Origin: SCUB01 sp041918675
GTDB lineage: Bacteria; Pseudomonadota; Alphaproteobacteria; Rhizobiales; Xanthobacteraceae
DNA length: 64,000 nt
Direction of reading: 5' to 3'
Assembly: GCA_041918675.1 (NCBI GenBank)
Contig: JAYRVF010000007.1
Coordinates: 172,350-236,349 of the forward strand
The translations under genes were made by a program, and so were the position numbers. This document shows positions 17,361 through 25,215 of the stretch, in pieces. The notes beneath the pieces are model-generated. The model did not search any database and had not been told where the DNA came from. It saw only the letters and a program-made list of their open reading frames with translations. Within the stretch, counting starts at the first letter, position 1. Each line of letters starts with the position of its first letter.

Positions 17361-17714
17361 GGTCGTCCCTCGGTCGCCTCATGCTGTTTGGCCGCCGCGC
17401 GCGGTCCGGAATGCGGACCGGGCCGGGCGGCGTCTTGGTCCCGCGCGGATTTCAACTTGCGTCGTTTTCCGGTGCCGGCTCCTTGGCGGATCGCGGATTT
17501 TCCGTCACAAAACGGCACATTGTTTACAAAATTGACAAAATAACTTCCAAGTTATGTTGATAAGTTACAATACAACCTTGTTTTGTCAATCAACATCTTT
17601 CGCACTGCGAAAAATTGGCGTTTAGTCGATCGCGAAGACCAATTCCGGATTCTGTCATGAATGCGCCGTCGCCAGGACCGACCCGCGGCGGCGCGACCTT
17701 TCAGGGAGACTGTG
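17361..17714. promoter_or_regulatory. scfR/aceA divergent control region with nested palindromes
   Basis: AT-rich in a GC-rich neighbourhood, especially 17505-17620. Visible structures: ATTGACAAAA (17531-17540) and its exact reverse complement TTTTGTCAAT (17581-17590), 40 bp apart; TAACTT-CC-AAGTTA (17541-17554) between them; and TTTCGCA-C-TGCGAAA (17598-17612), a perfect 7-bp palindrome that resembles the TTTGC/GCAAA-type sites of RamB-like regulators. The aceA start has a GGGAGA box at about 17704. No small gene was found here. Confidence 0.65.
17598..17612. promoter_or_regulatory. Candidate ScfR operator TTTCGCACTGCGAAA
   Basis: Perfect 7-bp inverted repeat around a single central base, located about 100 bp before aceA. 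Similarity to RamB-type sites is from general knowledge, not tested. Confidence 0.5.
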
Positions 17715-19004
17715 ATGTCAAAAGGTTTCGACAAGCTCGTTCCGGCGCCGGCCGGCCGATTTGACGGTATCGAGCGGCCCTACACTGCGGCCGACGTCGA
17801 GAAGCTGCGCGGATCGGTGCCGATCGCCTACACGCTCGCCGAGCGCGGCGCGAACCGGCTGTGGGAATCGCTCAAGAAGGAACCCTATGTGAACGCGCTC
17901 GGAGCGGTCACGGGCAACCAGGCCATGCAGATGGCCAAGGCCGGTCTCCAGGCGATCTATCTCTCCGGCTGGCAGGTCGCCGCCGACGCCAACACCGCGA
18001 GCGCGATGTATCCGGACCAGAGCCTTTATCCGGCCAACGCCGGACCGGAGCTCGCCCGCCGCATCAACCGCACCTTCCAGCGCGCCGACCAGATCGAGCA
18101 TTCGGAAGGCGGGGTGAAGCGCGATTGGTTCCTGCCGATCGTGGCGGACGCGGAAGCCGGATTCGGCGGTCCGCTCAACTCCTTCGAGATCATGAAGGCC
18201 TATATCGAGGCCGGCGCGGCTGGCGTCCACTTCGAGGACCAGCTCGCCTCGGAGAAGAAGTGCGGCCACATGGGCGGCAAGGTGCTGATCCCGACCGCGG
18301 CGCATGAGCGCAACCTGATCGCGGCGCGTCTGGCCGCCGACGTCTGCGGCGTGCCGACCTTCGTCGTCGCCCGCACCGACGCCGAAAGCGCCAAGCTGAT
18401 CACCTCCGACGTCGACGAGCGCGACCGCGAATTCATCACCGGCGAGCGCACCGCGGAAGGCTTCTTCCGCCTGCGCGACGGTTCGGGCCTCGCCCATTGC
18501 ATCAAGCGCGGCCTGTCCTTCGCCAAGCTCGCCGATCTGGTGTGGTGGGAAACCTCGACGCCGAACCTCGCCGAGGCGCGCGAATTCGCCGAGGCCGTGC
18601 ACAAGGTGTTCCCGGGCAAGATGCTCGCCTACAATTGCTCGCCGTCGTTCAACTGGGAGGCCAAGATCGACAAGGCCACCATCGCCAAGTTCCAGCGCGA
18701 GCTCGGCGCGATGGGCTACAAGTATCAGTTCGTCACGCTGGCCGGCTTCCACTCGATCAACCACGGCATGTTCGAGCTCGCCCGTGCCTACAAGAGCGAG
18801 GGCATGGCCGCCTATTCGCGCCTGCAGCAGGCCGAGTTCGCCTCGGAGAAGGACGGCTACACCGCCACGCGCCATCAGCGCGAGGTCGGCACCGGCTACT
18901 TCGATCTGGTCTCGACCACGATCACCAGCGGGCAGAGCTCGACGACGGCTCTTGCGGACTCCACCGAAGCGGCTCAATTTAAGAAGTCGCAGGCGGCGGA
19001 ATAG
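17715..19004 (+). CDS. aceA: Isocitrate lyase
   Basis: 429 aa, the common bacterial length. Splits isocitrate into glyoxylate and succinate, the first step of the glyoxylate shunt, allowing growth on acetate and other C2-yielding compounds. The catalytic loop is K181-K-C183-G-H185 within ASEKKCGHMGGK; substrate-binding segments LSGWQVAADAN, VADAEAGFGG, and NCSPSFNWE are all intact. Start at MSKGFDK after a GGGAGA box. It is divergent from the ScfR-type regulator and followed 17 bp later by the DUF4170 gene, likely in one transcript ending at the terminator at 19267-19301. No malate synthase is in the window. Confidence 0.98.
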   Translation: MSKGFDKLVPAPAGRFDGIERPYTAADVEKLRGSVPIAYTLAERGANRLWESLKKEPYVNALGAVTGNQAMQMAKAGLQAIYLSGWQVAADANTASAMYPDQSLYPANAGPELARRINRTFQRADQIEHSEGGVKRDWFLPIVADAEAGFGGPLNSFEIMKAYIEAGAAGVHFEDQLASEKKCGHMGGKVLIPTAAHERNLIAARLAADVCGVPTFVVARTDAESAKLITSDVDERDREFITGERTAEGFFRLRDGSGLAHCIKRGLSFAKLADLVWWETSTPNLAEAREFAEAVHKVFPGKMLAYNCSPSFNWEAKIDKATIAKFQRELGAMGYKYQFVTLAGFHSINHGMFELARAYKSEGMAAYSRLQQAEFASEKDGYTATRHQREVGTGYFDLVSTTITSGQSSTTALADSTEAAQFKKSQAAE

Positions 19005-19021
19005 CGACGGGAGATTTGGGA

Positions 19022-19231
19022 ATGCACGGCAGTCACTTCTGGGTCGTGGGCGGAGAATTCCGTTCGCTCAACTTCCATACGCTGGTGCCCGGTTCGGCGA
19101 TGGTCGAGGGCCCCTTTGCCACGCGCAAGGATGCCGAGACGGCATGGCGTGAACTGTCGGAAAAGAACCGCCATCGCTGCAACGTCCGCTTCTCGATCGT
19201 CGAGGAGCCGCGTCGGGCGATGGGAAGCTGA
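19022..19231 (+). CDS. DUF4170 small protein
   Basis: 69 aa. HFWVVGGEFRSLNFHT at the start and GPFATRKDAETAWRELSEKNRHRC in the middle match the small DUF4170 family of alphaproteobacteria, with a conserved tryptophan-glycine-glycine start and a helix like those of ssDNA- or protein-binding small folds. Function unknown. A GGGAGA box precedes the ATG at 19022. It lies 17 bp after aceA and just before a strong terminator, so it is probably the last gene of the aceA transcript. Confidence 0.82.
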   Translation: MHGSHFWVVGGEFRSLNFHTLVPGSAMVEGPFATRKDAETAWRELSEKNRHRCNVRFSIVEEPRRAMGS

Positions 19232-19266
19232 ACGTCGTCCCCACGCGGGCGGCGCGAAACCGAAAG

Positions 19267-19301
19267 GCCTCGCCTGGAAACGGGCGGGGCTTTTTCTTTT
19301 T
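19267..19301 (+). terminator. Rho-independent terminator after aceA-DUF4170
   Basis: Stem GCCTCGCC (19267-19274) pairs with GGCGGGGC (19283-19290) with one G-U wobble, around an 8-nt loop. A T-rich tail (TTTTTCTTTT) follows at once. Confidence 0.88.
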
Positions 19302-19486
19302 CCGGCTTCATGGCGCCGATCGCCCGGGCGGGGAAGGCGGGCCGGCGCGGGGGCTTTGACGGTCGGGCGCGGCCTGATAGGCTGACCCGAGGAATCCGGG
19401 GACCGGGGAAATTCGAGGCGACCGCGCGGCCGGGGGCAAGGCCCGCGCGTGGTCACGGGGAGGGGAAGCCGCGCTTCCAGTGCGAT

Positions 19487-20032
19487 ATGGCGGGAACGGG
19501 CAAGCATCCTTTCGATGAAGGGCGCGTCGGCAGCCTGCGCGAGGCCTTGCGCGAGGCGCGGCTGGAATCGGCCGAACGCGCCGCCGTCGTCGTCGACTTG
19601 CGCGACGCGGAGGTCGCTCGGCTCGAAATTCTCAACGAGGCGCTCAATCCGCTGTTTTCCGAAATCCCCGACGCGACCGATCTGTTCGATCGCGGCGTCA
19701 GCAAGGGCGACACGCCGCGGCTGTGGATCGACATCATCGCCCATGTGGTGATGGGCCGCGACAAGCGCATGTACCGTTTTGTCCAGGACACGCGGCTCGG
19801 CCGCGTCGTCATCGCCGAATCGCACGAGGTCCCGGTGATCGTCGAGGCGGTGACGAAATATGTCGCGCGGCGCATGGTCGAGCGCGAGCGGGCGCTCGCC
19901 GCGTCGCCGGCGATCATGCCTCATGACGGGCCGCGCAAGCGAACCGGCATCTGGACCTTCGCGTTCGGCTTCATCGTGGGCGTCGCGGCGCTGTTCGGCG
20001 CCGCGCTCGTCGCCGCGCTTCGGACGCATTGA
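19487..20032 (+). CDS. Conserved hypothetical protein with C-terminal membrane anchor
   Basis: 181 aa from the ATG at 19487; the ribosome site is weak, so the start is uncertain. Residues 1-140 are soluble and helical with a charged region (SLREALREARLESAERAAVVVDLRDAEVARLEIL), then FSEIPDATDLFDRGVSKGDTPRLWIDIIAHVVMGRDKRMYRFVQDTRLG. A single transmembrane helix at about 157-178 (WTFAFGFIVGVAALFGAALVAAL) leaves the bulk in the cytoplasm. I do not recognise a domain. Codon use matches the GC-rich chromosome, unlike the next gene. It follows the aceA terminator, so it has its own promoter. Confidence 0.75.
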   Translation: MAGTGKHPFDEGRVGSLREALREARLESAERAAVVVDLRDAEVARLEILNEALNPLFSEIPDATDLFDRGVSKGDTPRLWIDIIAHVVMGRDKRMYRFVQDTRLGRVVIAESHEVPVIVEAVTKYVARRMVERERALAASPAIMPHDGPRKRTGIWTFAFGFIVGVAALFGAALVAALRTH

Positions 20033-20434
20033 GCGGCTAGGCCTGACTTTCCAAGCCTGTATCGGAAAAGATAGCGGATGCGCCTGTCTTGAGTTTACGG
20101 GCGAGCCCCGATTCCTTTCCGTGACCATTTTGCATCCAATTAATCCGTGTGCGACCAGATTTGCGCGCCGCGCAAACCGGAGCTCGAACTGGGCAACGCG
20201 AAATCTCTTCGCCGAAGAGATCATGCGCCGACTCAAATCGTTGAAGCGCGAGCGGACGGGATGCTTGCCGGCACTATCGCGGGGGGTGATCCCCGCAGCT
20301 TGATCCAATGGTACCCGCCCGGGTCGGTTCGGAGTTGTTCAAACAAATACTATACACAAAACCTATTCATAGTCTATATATAGCAATCAATTACCGGATT
20401 AAAGTAGCTATTTTCGTTTTTCTTGGAGAAGAAG
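20033..20434 (+). other. AT-rich intergenic region before the unknown membrane protein
   Basis: 402 bp without a supportable gene. GC falls towards the right. Between 20335 and 20383 there are three small palindromes: TTGTT-CA-AACAA (20335-20346), CTATTCATAG (20363-20372) and CTATATATAG (20374-20383). These could be promoter or operator elements for the gene at 20435. No tRNA-like cloverleaf or integrase site was found. Confidence 0.6.
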
Positions 20435-21835
20435 ATGATCATGGGCATTCATAAGATTGTCACCGCGTCTTTTTTGCTTGCCGCAATGTGGGCCACCGCC
20501 GAAGCGCAGTCGAAAAGTACGGAAGAGCCGAATGCGGCTCAACCGCCGGCTCCGATTAGTGACTGCGTCCAGGCGAATGAACTTTACAATAACGAGGGGC
20601 AACCCAGATATCGCGCGGGCGAAGAAGTGTTGCCTCTGTCGCAATTTTTCCCGGCTGGTGCGGTTGTGGAACTTGTATGGAAGCGGAGTTATGACGCGGT
20701 CGGCGAGCGGATCTTCGCGCGATTTGGTGATGCCAGAATGAATGTGCGCGCGGTCGTGCTCTCGGCGCAGACTATTCCCGCGGATCATGCGCTTGTGAAA
20801 TCCAATACCGTCACCGGAACCGCCACGGTGGTTTCGATAAGGATTCCAAGCACCGAGACGTTTTTCTGGAACAGGCGAAACATTTTCCTTTACGCATGCG
20901 GACGTACCGCGCCTGGCAAGTCGGGCGACGCGTCGACTATCTCGATAGTCGCGCGTCTGACGAGCTCGAACTCTGTGAGCTGGGTAATAAGCCTAGCCGC
21001 CGCCGCGTTCTTCTATGGCATGATCGCCATGGTGAGTTTTCGGCGGATGGCGGAACCGCGGGCGCGCGTTTCGATGAACTATTTGGACCCGGTTTTCATA
21101 TCGGCTGGTTCGGATGGTCGCGGAAGTCTTTCCAAGCTGCAGATTCTGTTCTTTTCAACGATCGTGGCCTTGTTGCTAACCTATTTCGTGGCGAGATACG
21201 GAACACTCACCAGTATTTCGGATACGCTCGTTTGGCTGATGGGAATTTCTGGTGGTGGCGCGACGTTGGCAAAAGCGACGGAAAATATTCGAGGGACGCT
21301 CGATCCCGAAAACCGTATCTGGCTTGAATCAAGAGGATGGGTACCCGACGCCGAATCGGCGAAAGGAAAGGCCAAGTGGCGGGACGTGGTTGCCCCGGAT
21401 GGCGAAATTGACATGTTCCGCTACCAGAACCTTGTTTTCAGCATCATCGTCGGGGTGGCGTTGGTGATTGCCGGGGCCGGGCAGCTCTCTTCGTTCGAAA
21501 TACCTTCTTCGGTTCTGCAAATGCTTGGGGTCAGCCAGGCGGTCTATGTGGCCGGTAAGGTGGTCCAACCTAACGCGGTCGCCGATTTGAACCTCGCGAC
21601 AACTGCGACTCGTGAGGCCGAGGCGACGTTGCGAAGGGCGTTCCACGAGAAAAAGCTCAAGGCCGAATCTTTGCAGCAAGATCTGCTCGCGGCCCGAAGC
21701 GAAGTTTCGGCAGAGTATCAGAATTATATGATTGAAGCGCGGAAGCTTGAGGTTGTGATGAAGCGATCTCTTAAGCTGAGCCAACTCGACCCAGCGATGC
21801 TGCGGCCGGTACTCGCCGTCGATGAAGGCCGATGA
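20435..21835 (+). CDS. Unrecognised membrane protein: signal peptide, two-fold repeated membrane domain, C-terminal coiled coil
   Basis: 466 aa; ATG at 20435 follows GGAGAAG (20441 is an alternative). Residues 1-24 look like a signal peptide ending TAEAQ. Residues 25-180 are a probable periplasmic domain with two cysteines (C44, C155). Hydrophobic helices fall at about 183-202, 233-254, 262-280, 332-352 and 356-375. Residues 231-285 and 327-381 look like copies of each other: LSKLQILFFSTIVALLL against MFRYQNLVFSIIVGVAL, then ISDTLVWLMGISGGG against IPSSVLQMLGVSQAV. Residues 385-447 are a likely coiled coil. No known family comes to mind. GC and third-position use are far lower than the neighbours, suggesting horizontal acquisition. 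Convergent with the phosphoesterase gene. Confidence 0.8.
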   Translation: MIMGIHKIVTASFLLAAMWATAEAQSKSTEEPNAAQPPAPISDCVQANELYNNEGQPRYRAGEEVLPLSQFFPAGAVVELVWKRSYDAVGERIFARFGDARMNVRAVVLSAQTIPADHALVKSNTVTGTATVVSIRIPSTETFFWNRRNIFLYACGRTAPGKSGDASTISIVARLTSSNSVSWVISLAAAAFFYGMIAMVSFRRMAEPRARVSMNYLDPVFISAGSDGRGSLSKLQILFFSTIVALLLTYFVARYGTLTSISDTLVWLMGISGGGATLAKATENIRGTLDPENRIWLESRGWVPDAESAKGKAKWRDVVAPDGEIDMFRYQNLVFSIIVGVALVIAGAGQLSSFEIPSSVLQMLGVSQAVYVAGKVVQPNAVADLNLATTATREAEATLRRAFHEKKLKAESLQQDLLAARSEVSAEYQNYMIEARKLEVVMKRSLKLSQLDPAMLRPVLAVDEGR

Positions 21836-21897
21836 GCGGTTTGGCGGACCAAAGGGATCCCTATGAGCGAATATCGTCCGTGGGACGGATGATGCAT

Positions 21898-22797
21898 TCA
21901 GACGAGTTTTTTCACGCGCTGGTGGATAATGTGAGGGGCTCCACCCCGTACAAATCCGCGCGTGATCATCTCGCAGCTCCACGCGTCGCTTAGCGCCTCG
22001 ACTCGGAAGATGTGATACGCGGCCGGATCGTGCGTGCCGTCGTCGATCGCTGAGGCGGAGGGTGCCTGGATTGCCGGGATCGGCCGTTCCGGCCCATCGA
22101 TCCAGGTCGTCGTGTCGCGGTGGTCGTGGCCGTGCAGCACGAGATCGGCGCCGCGCCGGCGCAGGATTTCGAGCAGCTCCGGCCCGTCGGTGAGGCGCTT
22201 GCGCCAATCGCCCGGCGTCGCCGCGATCGGATGGTGCGTCAGCACGACGCGGAAGACGGGCTCGCGGGCGAGGCGCGCGAGCATCTCGTCGAGCGCGGCG
22301 CGCTGGGCGTCGCCGAGCCGGCCGGTGGCGAAGAACGGCGGCGTCGGCAGCGCGCTCGACAGGCCGACGAGCGCCAGCGGTCCGCGCCGGCGCAGAAAGG
22401 GAAACCGCGGCGCGCCCGACGCGCCATCGCCCAGGAGATAGGGCGACCAGGCGCGGGCGTGCTCTCCTCGCGTCGCGCGCGTGTAGACGTCGTGGTTGCC
22501 TGGGACGAGCGTGACGCGGTCCGGCGCGCCAAGGCTTTCGAGCCACGCGCGCGCGGGCGCGAACTCGGCCGCGAGCGCGATATTGACGAGGTCGCCGGTG
22601 AGCGCGATGTGATCGGGGGCTTGCGCGCGCAAGTCGGCGACGAGCGCGTCGAGCACAGCGCGCCGATGCAGTGCGCCACGCTTGCATCTCCAGTTGAGAT
22701 AGCCGGTGACGCGCTTGCCGAGGAGTTCGCGCCATCCCGGCTCCGGCATCGGTGACAGATGCGGATCGGTCAGATGCGCGAGCGTGAACGCGGTCAT
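21898..22797 (-). CDS. Calcineurin-like metallophosphoesterase (Icc type)
   Basis: 299 aa. The binuclear-metal motifs are complete: LTDPH near residue 9, GDLVN (in ALTGDLVNIAL), PGNHD, a mid-protein LTHHP, and HGHDHRD. These define a cytoplasmic class III phosphodiesterase or phosphatase; the substrate, cyclic nucleotide or otherwise, cannot be told. It starts directly after the mbfA stop (TAGATG), so the two genes are co-transcribed and probably translationally linked. Confidence 0.93.
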   Translation of the reverse strand: MTAFTLAHLTDPHLSPMPEPGWRELLGKRVTGYLNWRCKRGALHRRAVLDALVADLRAQAPDHIALTGDLVNIALAAEFAPARAWLESLGAPDRVTLVPGNHDVYTRATRGEHARAWSPYLLGDGASGAPRFPFLRRRGPLALVGLSSALPTPPFFATGRLGDAQRAALDEMLARLAREPVFRVVLTHHPIAATPGDWRKRLTDGPELLEILRRRGADLVLHGHDHRDTTTWIDGPERPIPAIQAPSASAIDDGTHDPAAYHIFRVEALSDAWSCEMITRGFVRGGAPHIIHQRVKKLV

Positions 22798-23757
22798 CTA
22801 GCCCGCGCCGCCGATGATTATTCCGGCGAGGAAAACCAGCGTGCCGCCGACGATGATCTGAAACGAGGCCTGCAGGAACGGCGTGTCCATGTAGCGGTAG
22901 CGAATCCAGGAGATCACGCCGAGCTCGACGACGACGACGGCGGTGGCGACGATGGTGGCGGTCCAGAAATAGGGGATGAGATAGGGCAGCGTGTGGCCGA
23001 GCCCGCCGATCACCGTCATCGCGCCGCAGATCACACCGCGCAGCCACGGCGAGCCGCGCCCGGTGAGCGAGCCGTCGTCCGACAGCGCCTCGGCGAAGCC
23101 CATGGAAATGCCGGCGCCGACGGACGCCGCCAGTCCCACCAGGAACGTCTCGAACGGATTGCGCGTCGCGAACGCCGCCGCAAACAGCGGCGCCAGCGTC
23201 GACACCGATCCGTCCATCAGTCCGACCAGGCTCGGCTGCACATATTGCAGCACGAACATGCGGCGCTCGGTTTCGGCCTCGCTTTCGACCGCGTCGCGCG
23301 TCAGAAGCCGATCGGAAAGTTCCTCGGCGTGAAGTTCGTGCTTGTCCTCCTCGTCGGCGAGCTTGAGCAACAATTCGCGCAGCGAGGCGTCGGTGGTCGC
23401 CTCCGATGCCTTGCGGTAGAAGCGCGCGGTCTCGTATTCCATCGCCGCGGCGTATTTGCGCACCTCCTCGAGCGGCAGCGGGCGCATCAGCCACAGCGGC
23501 TTGCGCGCGACGAAGCCCTTGACGTCCTGGCGCCGGATGAGCGGCAGGTAGTCGCCGAATTTCCGCCGATAGAGTTCGAACAGCATCGATCGGTGGCGGA
23601 TTTCCTCCTCCGCCATCGCGGTGAACACCGCGGCCGAGGAGGGGTAGCTTTCGCGCAGGCCCTCGGCGAAGCCCTTGTAGATGCGGCTGTCGTCCTCCTC
23701 GTTGGAAATCGCGAGCGCCAGCACTTCCTGCTCGGTCAGATCGGCGAAGCGCTTCAC
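22798..23757 (-). CDS. mbfA: Membrane-bound ferritin-like iron exporter
   Basis: 319 aa from a GTG at 23757 that follows GAGAGAGGTC; a longer ATG start at 23820 would add a proline-rich tail with no ribosome site. Residues about 1-150 are a rubrerythrin-like ferritin domain (ISNEEDDSRIYKGFAEGL, MAEEEIRHRSMLFELYRRK, MEYETARFYRKASE, LADEEDKHELHAEEL), giving the carboxylate and histidine ligands of a di-iron site. Residues about 165-319 are a VIT1-like transporter domain with several membrane helices (SLVGLMDGSVSTLAPLFAAAFAT). In Bradyrhizobium and Agrobacterium, MbfA exports iron and protects from peroxide under Irr control. No clear iron-control element was seen upstream. Confidence 0.93.
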   Translation of the reverse strand: MKRFADLTEQEVLALAISNEEDDSRIYKGFAEGLRESYPSSAAVFTAMAEEEIRHRSMLFELYRRKFGDYLPLIRRQDVKGFVARKPLWLMRPLPLEEVRKYAAAMEYETARFYRKASEATTDASLRELLLKLADEEDKHELHAEELSDRLLTRDAVESEAETERRMFVLQYVQPSLVGLMDGSVSTLAPLFAAAFATRNPFETFLVGLAASVGAGISMGFAEALSDDGSLTGRGSPWLRGVICGAMTVIGGLGHTLPYLIPYFWTATIVATAVVVVELGVISWIRYRYMDTPFLQASFQIIVGGTLVFLAGIIIGGAG

Positions 23758-23879
23758 ATTGACCTCTCTCGGTTGGCCGGCCGGGCCGGCGCGACGATGT
23801 GGGACTTGGCTTTTTGACAAGACGCGGCGGGCGGTGCAAGCAGGAACGGATCCGGGTCCGGCGGCACTTGAGGATAGGC

Positions 23880-24365
23880 ATGGCGGCGACGGGCTTACGC
23901 CAACGGTTCGAGCCGCTGCTGCGGCGCGGCTTCCACGCCTATTGGCGCTTCTCGCGCGGGCTGACGCTGGGTGTGCGCGGCCTTGTCGTCGACGGTGAGC
24001 GCCGCGTGTTTCTCGTTCGCCACGGCTATGTCGCGGGCTGGCATCTGCCGGGCGGCGGCGTGGAGGTCGGCGAGACGGTCGTCGAGGCGTTGCGCCGGGA
24101 ATTGCGCGAGGAAGGTAACATCGTCTTCGACGGCGAGCCGGAACTGCACGGCATCTATTTCAACAGCCACGCCTCGCGGCGCGATCATGTCGCCGTCTTC
24201 ATCATCCGCGACTGGCGCCAGCCGAGTCCGCCCGCGCCCGGCCGGGAAATCGTGGCGACCGGATTTTTCGCCCGCGACGCCTTGCCGGAAGACACCACCG
24301 AGGGAACGCGGCGGCGCATCGCCGAGCTGTTCGACGGCGACAAGCGCACCGATGCATGGCGTTAG
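23880..24365 (+). CDS. NUDIX hydrolase
   Basis: 161 aa. The NUDIX box is complete at about residues 58-80: GGGVEVGETVVEALRRELREEGN, i.e. G-x5-E-x7-R-E-x2-E-E-x-G. It hydrolyses a nucleoside diphosphate linked to another group; specificity is unknown. Start taken at the ATG after AGGATAGGC; a longer upstream frame exists but lacks a site. It is divergent from mbfA with 122 bp between them. Confidence 0.9.
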   Translation: MAATGLRQRFEPLLRRGFHAYWRFSRGLTLGVRGLVVDGERRVFLVRHGYVAGWHLPGGGVEVGETVVEALRRELREEGNIVFDGEPELHGIYFNSHASRRDHVAVFIIRDWRQPSPPAPGREIVATGFFARDALPEDTTEGTRRRIAELFDGDKRTDAWR

Positions 24366-24459
24366 AAAGCAGCGCGCGGGGCGCCGCGGCCCTCGCGCGT
24401 TTGTCCCATGTGATGGAATCGTCTCGCCGAATTGAACGGCTCCGGATCTGGAACCTTGA

Positions 24460-24504
24460 GCAAATCCCGGTCGTACAAGCGGTTTCCGCTTTCGCGGGAT
24501 TTGC
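24460..24504. repeat. Inverted repeat GCAAATCCCG...CGGGATTTGC
   Basis: Perfect 10-bp arms (24460-24469 and 24495-24504) around 25 bp that itself contains AGCGG...CCGCT. It lies between a NUDIX gene and a GNAT gene. It could act as a bidirectional RNA hairpin or be a REP-like element; the arms lack a T-run. Confidence 0.75.
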
Positions 24505-24559
24505 CCTGCGGGCCGGCAGGTGGTAGAGCGCCCGGACAACGCCGCCATCACGCGCAGCC

Positions 24560-25072
24560 ATGACCGATCTTTCCTTGACCATCCTGCAGGAGACCGCCGC
24601 CGACGCGGTCGCGATCGAGCGTCTGCACGAGCGCACCTTCGGCCCGGGCCGTTTCGTGCTTTCGGCCTATCGCATTCGCGAGCGGCTTGGCCATCGGCTG
24701 GAGCTTTCCTTCACCGCGCGGATCGGCACGTTGCTGGTCGGCTCGGTGCGGCAGACGCCGATCAAGATCGGCGAGACGCGCGCGCTGCTTCTCGGTCCCG
24801 TCACGCTCGAGCCGCCCTTTCGCGGGCGCGGCATCGGCGGCGCGCTGATCCAACGCGCGTTGAAGGAGGCGAGCGCGGCGGGCCACCGGCTCGTCATTCT
24901 GGTCGGCGACGAGGCCTACTACCAGCGACTGGGTTTTCACCGCGTGCCGCCGGGGCGGGCGAGCATGCCTGGGCCGGTCGATCCGGCGCGCCTGCTTGTT
25001 CGCGAATTGGCGGAAGGCGCGTTCGAGGGCGTCTCGGGCCCGATCCGGCCCGACTGGAACGCGGCCGAATAG
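24560..25072 (+). CDS. GNAT family N-acetyltransferase
   Basis: 170 aa. The acetyl-CoA pyrophosphate loop is clear: LLLGPVTLEPPFRGRGIGGALIQRALKEA, with the R/Q-x-x-G-x-G/A motif as RGRGIG. The later LVGDEAYYQRLGFHRVPP is the usual GNAT beta-bulge with Y-x-x-x-G-F. This version, with the EAYYxRxGF end, belongs to the YhbS-like group of unknown substrate. Stand-alone gene. Confidence 0.93.
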   Translation: MTDLSLTILQETAADAVAIERLHERTFGPGRFVLSAYRIRERLGHRLELSFTARIGTLLVGSVRQTPIKIGETRALLLGPVTLEPPFRGRGIGGALIQRALKEASAAGHRLVILVGDEAYYQRLGFHRVPPGRASMPGPVDPARLLVRELAEGAFEGVSGPIRPDWNAAE

Positions 25073-25182
25073 CGCAGGCGCCATGCGCTTTTTCCGATGC
25101 GCCAGAACATCGTGCCGAAAACCGCAATACGCGTTTCGGGACGCATCGTGCCTTGAATCGATGGAATCGACCACCTTCATGA

Positions 25183-25205
25183 TTTTGGATCGAACGGATC
25201 CAAAA
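25183..25205. repeat. Palindrome TTTTGGATC-N5-GATCCAAAA
   Basis: Perfect 9-bp arms between convergent genes. A related imperfect version (TTCATGATCTTGGATCGATCC followed by CCAAAATCATC) occurs at about 63701-63737, so this is a dispersed repeat family. It may also serve as a two-sided terminator. Confidence 0.75.
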
Positions 25206-25215
25206 CGGTCGTGAT

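Noticed and set aside
20033..20434. Possible tRNA or attachment site next to the AT-rich gene
   Set aside because: No T-loop or acceptor-stem pattern and no flanking direct repeat or integrase could be found.
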